Assembly (NCBI RefSeq): GCF_000764305.2
Contig: NW_025933217.1
Span: forward strand, 62,001 to 126,000
Direction of reading: 5' to 3'
From: Hyalella azteca
Taxonomy: Eukaryota > Arthropoda > Malacostraca > Amphipoda > Hyalellidae
DNA: 64,000 bases
Part shown: in pieces, positions 57,615 through 64,000 of the stretch
Position numbering within the stretch: the stretch's first letter is position 1
How the letters are laid out: every line of letters begins with the position of its first letter
Notes under the pieces: generated by a model
Database searches by the model: none
What the model was told of the DNA's origin: nothing
Seen by the model: the letters and a program-made list of their open reading frames with translations, nothing else
Program-made: the position numbers and the translations under genes

Positions 57615-57890
57615 GTCTATACCCACTCTCCCCTCTCCCCTTCACCTACCCCACTCTCCCCTCTCACCTCCGCCTACTCCACTCTCCCCTCTCACCCTCG
57701 TCTACCCCACTCTCCCCTCTAACCCTCGTCTACTCCACTCTCCCCTCTCACCCTTGTCTACCCCACTCTCTCCCCTCTCCTCTCACCTTCGCCTCCCCCA
57801 CTCTCCCCTGTACATCCCCCACTCCAGCCCTCCTCTCTGCTTCCCCCACTCTAGCCCCCCTCTCTGCCTCCCCCACTCAGCCCCCAAATC
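57615..57890. repeat. Polypyrimidine tract with CCACTCTCCCCTCTCACC units
   Basis: Nearly pure C/T on the plus strand for about 270 bp. It has triplex-forming composition but is not a gene. Confidence 0.85.
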
Positions 57891-58304
57891 CCTTGCGGGA
57901 TCCATCACTTACTCCCTCGCTTGCTCCCCTCTCTTCCCCCGTGGTCACCCACTCTATCAACCACGGTGTCTCATCACTCACTTACCCCATTTATCATTCA
58001 TCATTCTCAATATTCGTTTCCCTCATCATCTTCATTCTTGTACCATAATTCCTGTGATCCTATACGGAAGAGGATCCTGCAGGCTATAATGGTAGGATAA
58101 TATCATAATAATGGGATATTGTGTGTGATAAAAGAGCAAGGAAGTGAGTAATAGACGAAGCATATTAAATATATAATTTATTCAAACGGATCAAAGGTTT
58201 GAACTTTGAACTGGTGTGACTTGAAGTAGGCCTTCACCGGGCCTACTTCAACTCACTATTATGAGGCGCGCGGGAGGAGTTACGCGCTCGATGGTAGACG
58301 ATGA

Positions 58305-58480
58305 CAGACATGCAGTAACTGTACCCTGTATATCTGTAGTACAAGTACGCTGTGCCCTGTACATCTGTAGTACATGTACGCTGTAGCCTGTACATCTGCA
58401 GTACATGTACGCTGTGCCCTGTACATCTGTAGTACATGTACGCTGTACCCTGTACTTCTGTAGTACATGTACGCTGTACC
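58305..58480. repeat. 31-bp minisatellite
   Basis: Unit contains GTAGTACATGTACGCTGTA, about five copies, each with the palindrome GTACATGTAC. Confidence 0.92.
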
Positions 58481-58659
58481 TGTGCTTTCAGGACTTTATA
58501 TCGTAGGATACGATATTTCGTGCAATTAACACAATTAAATTGATAGTATTATATAAACTGAAAATTCTAATAGTAATGTTTATTTTTTGTATTGAAATTA
58601 TTTTTAATTTCAAATCGAAATAATGTTATGTGTTTTACTTTGTGTGCAGAGAACACAAG

Positions 58660-58714
58660 ATGGCCGAAATAAAGATGGCGGCCACGATGACCGCCGTGCT
58701 GTTATGGTACACAG
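58660..58714 (+). CDS. Ig-protein exon with start codon
   Basis: ACAAGATGG is a good start context. The exon encodes MAEIKMAATMTAVLLWYT and ends TACACAG|GTTTGT in phase 1. TGTGTGCAG ends 10 bases before the ATG, so the exon probably has an upstream 5' UTR exon outside the recognised sequence. Confidence 0.68.
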
Positions 58715-60050
58715 GTTTGTTAAACATTTAATTTTGACTCATATTTAAGATTTTGAAAATTTTACATTCGTTCAACTTTGAAAGAATATTATTTTACCGA
58801 TATTCATATATATTGCTCAAGAATAAACACGTCCATTAAGATACAAGTTTAGTTTTCATGAGGAAAACCTACTAACATTTTTGATTCCTACGTCGTAAAA
58901 TTTCTCAATCACTTATAAAAATATAAAGATTTAAAAAGGAAAGATGTGAATGCATTTTTTTTTATTAATCCATAATTTCTTTAAATTTGAAAATTGCAAA
59001 TTCTTTTCAGTCTCACTTACTCACATTCGTGCATCAGCGGTGAGTGCATGCGGCAATTCGTCATCTCTAAATACACCGCACACGAATGCTGCGAATCTTG
59101 CCACGAGTCTAACTCTGACGACTCACGACCTCAACGTTTCAGAGTCTAGTTTCCACAAGAATCTGAATGATGAAAAGTTTGATGAGAGAATCCAGTCGCA
59201 TGAGCGACATGAAAGAGATGCTGGCAAGTTACGAGGACTGATAGGTCCGGTAACAGAAGTCCGGGATCTTGCAACGGACTCGTTGGTTCTAGTAACAGGA
59301 GGTCGGGAACTTCTAACGGATTCGTTGGTTCCGGTAACAGAAATTCGGGATCTTGCAACGGACTCGTTGGTTCCGGTAACAGGAGGACGGGAACTTCTAA
59401 CGGATTCGTTGGTTCCGGCAACTGGAGTCCGGGATCTTGCAACGGACTATTTGGTTCCGGAAACAGGAGGGCGGGAACTTCTAACGGATTCATTGGTTCT
59501 GGAAACAGGAGTCCGGAATCTTCTAACGGTTTCGTTGGTTCCGGAAACAGGAGGTCGGGAACTACTAACAGAAATGCTGGTTCCGGCAACAGAAGTCCTG
59601 GATCTTCCAAAAGACACGTCGGATCCTTTGGTATCCAAAATACCTGGCGTTCGTTTTGGACCTGATGATCTCTCGAGCCCTCGATTGATGTCGAAGATAC
59701 GCGCATTGCCTACGCGACGTGCTGCGGCACAAGACGTTCCATACTCTCGTCGACGTCGCCGGCGTCGGGACGTGGACGAGTTGGACAAGGCGTCGCCGCA
59801 CGTAGACGAGCTGGATGAGGCGTCACCACCTGCGGACGAGATGGATGAGGCGTCACCACCTGCGGATGAGCTGGACGAGGCGTCGCCGCACTTGCACGAA
59901 CTGGGCGATTCGTCGCCGCATGTGCGCAATCTGGGCGAGGTGTCAGCGACGGCGCCTTACATCGACCGCGCAACACCGACGAACGTGACGGCCTACAGCG
60001 GCGTCACGGCCATCCTCCCATGCCTCGTCAACAACTTGGGACAGCGATCG
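58660..60050 (+). CDS. Dpr/DIP-like Ig-superfamily protein, 5' part; continues past the window
   Basis: Two exons (58660-58714 and 59011-60050) give 365 residues before a consensus donor. The exon 1-2 join (phase 1) makes a signal peptide with the core MTAVLLWYTVSL. Then come a 14-residue tandem repeat (about nine copies), a seven-Arg run, and a 10-residue Asp/Glu repeat (DELDEASPHV type, about six copies). The last 25 residues, NVTAYSGVTAILPCLVNNLG then QRS, match the A'-B-C strands of the first V-set Ig domain in Dpr/DIP-type cell-surface receptors. In that family the next residues would be the C-strand Trp block, so the intron position fits. No further exon is visible before 64000. The repeat-rich N-terminus is not typical of Dpr proteins, so lachesin-like or another Ig protein remains possible. 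Confidence 0.72.
59011..60050 (+). CDS. Ig-protein long repeat exon and first Ig strands
   Basis: Acceptor AATTCTTTTCAG, donor GATCG|GTGAGT, open for 346 codons. A 42-bp coding repeat fills 59247-59625, Arg codons occupy 59748-59768, and a 30-bp coding repeat fills about 59771-59945. The repeat units are multiples of three, so the open frame is kept and other frames look falsely open as well. Confidence 0.8.
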
Positions 60051-60054
60051 GTGA

Positions 60055-60425
60055 GTAGCGGACAGGCGGTGGGCAGGTAGACGTCAGGGGTCAGGTTGTG
60101 GCGGACAGGCGGTAGGCATGTAGACGTTAAGGGTCAGGTTGTGGTGGACAGGCGGTGGGCAGGTAGACGTCAGGGGTCAGGTAGTGGTGGACAGGCGGTG
60201 GGCAGGTAGACGTTAGGGGTCAGGTTGTGGCGGACAGGCGGTGGGCAGGTAGACGTCAGGAATCAGGTTGTGGTGGACAGGCGGTGGGCAGGTAGACGTC
60301 AGGGGTCAGGTAGTGGTGGACAGGCGGTGGGCAGGTAGACGTCAGGGGTCAGGTAGTGGTGGACAGGCGGTAGGCAGGTATAGACGTCAGGGGTCAGGTT
60401 GTGGCGGACAGACGGTGGGCAGGTA
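60055..60425. repeat. 43-bp minisatellite after the Ig-gene donor
   Basis: Unit contains GGACAGGCGGTGGGCAGGTA, about 8.5 copies, starting within about 10 bp of the donor GT at 60051. Confidence 0.94.
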
Positions 60426-61734
60426 AATGGCAATAGTAGTAAGGAATGAATAGACGGTATACAGATGGATGATAGAGGTCAGTTAGTGACGGACAGTCAG
60501 TAGACAGTGGGATGACAGGTGACAGATTAATGCGCGTGGAAAGCAAAGGGATAGCATTTAATAATAGGGCAGAGGTGGATGGCAGTGAATATGTCATTTA
60601 TAGCGACGACCGGTGATCAGATGAATGGATTGACGTGTATGAAAAGGTTTGGAAATGTTGTTCACAGCGGATCTCAGAACGACTTGATGATGTACTCGCG
60701 AAAATACACAAAATTACCTTAATTTCTCTATCCAATTGTTTACTTGAGAATATTTTTTACAATTGCGCTCTATCTCCTTAATTTATTCTAAATTTTGTAA
60801 GATTCTTAATTTCCTGAATTTTGGAGCTATTCTATTCAGTGACGAAAGCTTTGCCTCGAATTCCGATCAGCAAACTTTAACATTTGTATAGCTTACGGTT
60901 TGTGCCAACGGCAACCGAAAAAATACATATTAGTTTAATTACCAAGTGAAGTATTTGCTTTGAACACGCAAAATCCTGCGTTAACGTGGCATCAAAAATG
61001 TTGCTTAGATAAATAAGTGACGAGCATCGAGGCATCAAACATGCTCACATCAAATGCTCTCAACATGTAGACATGCTCACATAAAAATATTCTCAACAAG
61101 TAAACATGCTCACATAAAAATGTTCTTAACATGTAAACATATTTTCACGAGACCAACCATTAACACCATCGTCGTCTATGTGGACGAAGCTAGTGAACTC
61201 TTCCTTTAACAACTCTAAAGTTTAACTCTCAGATGTGGGAATTTTAGAACATAGTTTAGATGAATAAAATGAATAGAACACAGGTTACATGAACAGAATA
61301 TTCGTTAAATGAGTAGAGCGAGGGTTAGGCGAATACCATAAGCTTTAATAAGAACATAAGTTAGAAACATAATAGAACATAGAAACATAATAGAACATAA
61401 GTTAGATAAATAAACGAATTGTTAAATAAAATTCAACTTACGACTTGCGTGCGAATGTGCGACGGTGCTAGTCGAAACTTCATACTTCAAGATTACTAAG
61501 CACAAGAAGTAGTAAATTTGTTCGTCGACTTATTTTTTTGCTATTAATCTTACTGCTTCATTGAATATTTTTGGCTAAAATACTGAAACTTTAAACATTT
61601 TTGAGCTAAAATAAATTTAGTAATAATGTCGAGGCCCATTTGTCGTATTTTGTTGTTATATATTTAAATCATTGCAGTGGCTATAGTTCTACACACATTT
61701 GAGGTTGCAGTCAACTTGCAGCCACTGGAGCTTA
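60426..61734. other. Intron or intergenic stretch
   Basis: Holds a degenerate repeat (AACATGCTCACATAAAAATG) at 61030-61150 and otherwise AT-rich DNA. No Ig-domain exon was found. Confidence 0.55.
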
Positions 61735-62090
61735 CACTGAGAGAAATGGGCAGGTCTGGATGGCCCACTTTGATGAGTCAACCGCGTCCGAAAATCGATG
61801 CACTTTTTTGACTCACTTGCCCCATTTGTGGGTCATACTGACCCATTAAATTTCAAGCATGACTCACTTGTGGCGTTAAATCGCTCTGACGCTCAGATGC
61901 TAACTACGTATCCATGCTACGGGTGGCGTCATTGTCATAAGAGATTTGACGTCACAAGTGAGTCATGCCTGGAATTTAATGGGTCAGTATGACCCACAAA
62001 TGGGGCAAGTGAGTCAAAAAAGTGCATCGATTTTCGGACGCGGTTGACTCATCAAAGTGGGTCATCCAGACCCGCCCATTTCTCTCAGTG
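61735..62090. mobile_element. Inverted-repeat element (MITE) with about 139-bp terminal repeats
   Basis: Starts CACTGAGAGAAATGGGC and ends with its reverse complement. The arms of about 139 bp differ at only a few positions, and TA flanks both ends (61733-61734 and 62091-62092), as for Tc1/mariner-type insertions. The roughly 75-bp centre has no coding capacity. Shorter relatives occur at 1.6, 4.9 and 10.6 kb. Confidence 0.85.
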
Positions 62091-62524
62091 TATTTTCCTT
62101 ATTCATAAAGTATATATCGTTCAATAAATCTAAACATTTCGAAATTCATGATTCGGGGAATTTCACTGACGCAATATTGTTGAAAGTATTCATTAGCTTC
62201 GCCAACAATATGTACAATATCCGTAATCATCAGAAGATAAAAAATTAAGGCAGAATGATAGGCGGCCATCTGGTGGCCGGCTTTTTAGTGACCAAGATCT
62301 GAAAGATTAATCATTGTTCTGATCTGAAAAATAGATCTGAAAACATTCTCATTGTAGTGTTGCATTGAGAAAAAAATCCACAGCAGTCGTGGGGATGAAA
62401 CAAAATGGCGACAAACGTATTATTGCGACGCCTCATTAAAAATCTCATTAGGGATGACGTGCTGATTGTTTAATAACTAATTAATAACATGAAAGGCTCA
62501 GAGATAACAACAGTACCTAACTGA

Positions 62525-63090
62525 CATGTTTGTCTAACATATCTTGCCTTAAGAGTCATGCTATACGTCATGTTTGACGAGTCATGCTCAATATGTCATG
62601 TTGAACGTCTTAAAAAATGAGTCATGCTCAACGTGTGATGCTGAACGTCACAAATAACAAGTCATGCTCAATGTATCATGCTGAACGTCATAAATAACGA
62701 GTCATGCTCAATATGTCATGCTGAACGTCTTAAAAAACGAGTCTTGCTCAACGTGTCATGCTGAACGTCACAAATAACGAGTCATGCTCAATGTGTCATG
62801 CTGAACGTCACAAATAACGAGTCATGCTCAACATGTCATGCTGATCGTCACAAATAACGAGTCATGCTCAATGTGTCATGCTGAACGTCACAAATAACGA
62901 GTCATGCTCAATGTGTCATGCTGAACGTCACAAATAATCAGTCATGCTCAATGTGTCATGCTGAACGTCAAAACAAATGAGTCATGCTCAACATGTCATG
63001 CTGAACGTCACAACTAATGAGTCATGCTCAAGATGCCATGCTGAAAGCCATGCCTAGCTAGTCATGCTCAACATGTCATGCTGAACGTCA
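62525..63090. repeat. 40-bp minisatellite
   Basis: Unit contains GTCATGCTCAATGTGTCATG and CTGAACGTCACAAATAACGA, about 14 copies. Confidence 0.95.
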
Positions 63091-63654
63091 TGCCAGAAAC
63101 CATTTAAACACATCCCTCCACACTGCATGTTATGTGTTGCATGTTCTCATTGTTTGAATAAATTAGCGGCAGTTCTTATGTAGGTTGAATATGCCATATC
63201 TTCCATAGAAATGCTGCATTAGAGCGAAGCGGCAACATGGGATGTTCAACATCGAAATTCAAAAGGAATATAAGCAGTGCGACAAGTGAATAATTTGAAC
63301 TCATAGATCACTAGCTTCAACACATCATTTCAACATGCAGAGAATATCATCACAACATGCAGAGGCTGGCGACATTAATGGAGAGCAAGGAAACTATGAC
63401 AACCGAGGCGGCCTTCAGAATACCTCAATGACGTGTTCTTTGACGAAAAATTTAAGACGCGGGATAAAAGCTAAGGCTTGAATACCGGCATCGAAGTCTA
63501 GCCAATAGTCGGCCGTTGAGTGGCCGCCGATAAGCCAACCATTATTTATGTCGGGGAGAAACATTATTATGCGAAATATAAGGTGCAATCACTCAGGCTG
63601 GGATGTTACTGAGGAGGTGGTGTGTTGAAAACTGCCTTGAGGTGCAGCTTGTTG

Positions 63655-63960
63655 GAGAGTGGAGAGTGGAGGGGTGGAGAGTGGAGGGGTGGAGAGTGGA
63701 GGGGTGGAGAGTGGAGGGGTTGAGAGTGGAGGGGTGGAGAATGGAGGAGTGAAGAATGGAGGAGTGGAGAATGGAGGAGTGGAGAGCGAAGGAGTGGAGA
63801 GTGAAGGGGCGGAGAATGGAGAAGTGGAGAGTGGAGGGCTAGAGAATGAAGAAGTGTAGAGTGGAGGGGTGGAGAGTGTAAGGATGGAGAGTGGAGGGAT
63901 GAGGAATGAAGAGGTCGAGAATGTGGAGTCTTGTGTGAAGAGGTTCTGGGTAGAGGGATG
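63655..63960. repeat. 15-bp minisatellite
   Basis: Unit GTGGAGAGTGGAGGG, about 20 copies with drift. Purine-rich on the plus strand. Confidence 0.95.
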
Positions 63961-64000
63961 AGTAGTAAACGAAGTAGAAAATGGTAAATGTGTAGCGAAA

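Noticed and set aside
59146..59976. Antisense open frames over the Ig-gene exon
   Set aside because: Shadows of in-frame coding repeats on the plus strand. The sense frame has splice signals, a signal peptide and an Ig motif.
62525..63090. Regular 40-bp repeat that could be taken for a CRISPR array
   Set aside because: There are no unique spacers, only head-to-tail units, in an animal genome.
63659..63859. Gly/Glu/Ser-rich open frame at the window end
   Set aside because: 15-bp minisatellite.

Overview
This window is nuclear DNA from an arthropod, most likely a crustacean. It is intron-rich and AT-rich between genes, carries animal retroelements and Tc1-type transposons, and its two recognisable genes are arthropod types. 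The species cannot be fixed from sequence alone. There are two assembly gaps (4306-4630 and 24248-24909) and a single N at 12253.

Gene 1 (about 13.03-37.60 kb, plus strand) is a secreted, multi-domain chitinase that looks most like the insect group VI enzyme Cht6. I can place fifteen coding exons, and every junction I can test keeps the reading frame. In order they encode a signal peptide, a GH18 catalytic domain with the acidic motif [11 protein letters not shown], a short Pro/Thr linker, a six-cysteine CBM14 chitin-binding domain, a Thr/Pro/Ser-rich stalk of about 860 residues, and a second six-cysteine CBM14 at the C-terminus. The stalk has a 33-residue repeat and three Tyr/acidic clusters. 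One catalytic-domain exon is missing and should lie in the 24.2-24.9 kb gap. A poly(A) signal follows at 37.78 kb.

Gene 2 (58.66 kb to beyond the window, plus strand) is the 5' part of a secreted or membrane immunoglobulin-superfamily protein whose first Ig strand resembles the Dpr/DIP neuronal receptor group. Its visible N-terminal region is unusual, being made of 14-residue and 10-residue repeats around a run of seven arginines.

The rest is repeats and mobile elements. There are two Penelope-like pieces (3.9-4.3 and 12.25-12.77 kb, the second with a hammerhead-like motif), four non-LTR retrotransposon relics (17.85-20.29, 28.78-29.85, 41.8-42.8 and 49.4-49.6 kb), a decayed Tc3-like transposon (47.4-48.9 kb), several inverted-repeat elements including a near-perfect 465-bp palindrome, a three-copy element with an inner GGAC tract, and about forty tandem-repeat arrays.

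The most unusual feature is how tandem arrays sit on splice junctions. One array copies the 5' splice site of a chitinase exon about eleven times. Another repeats a 3' splice-site-like segment at about 80-bp steps up to the real acceptor. A third is a run of GTGAGT units just upstream of an acceptor. Four more arrays start within about 20 bp of an exon end. No bacterial, phage or CRISPR features were seen.
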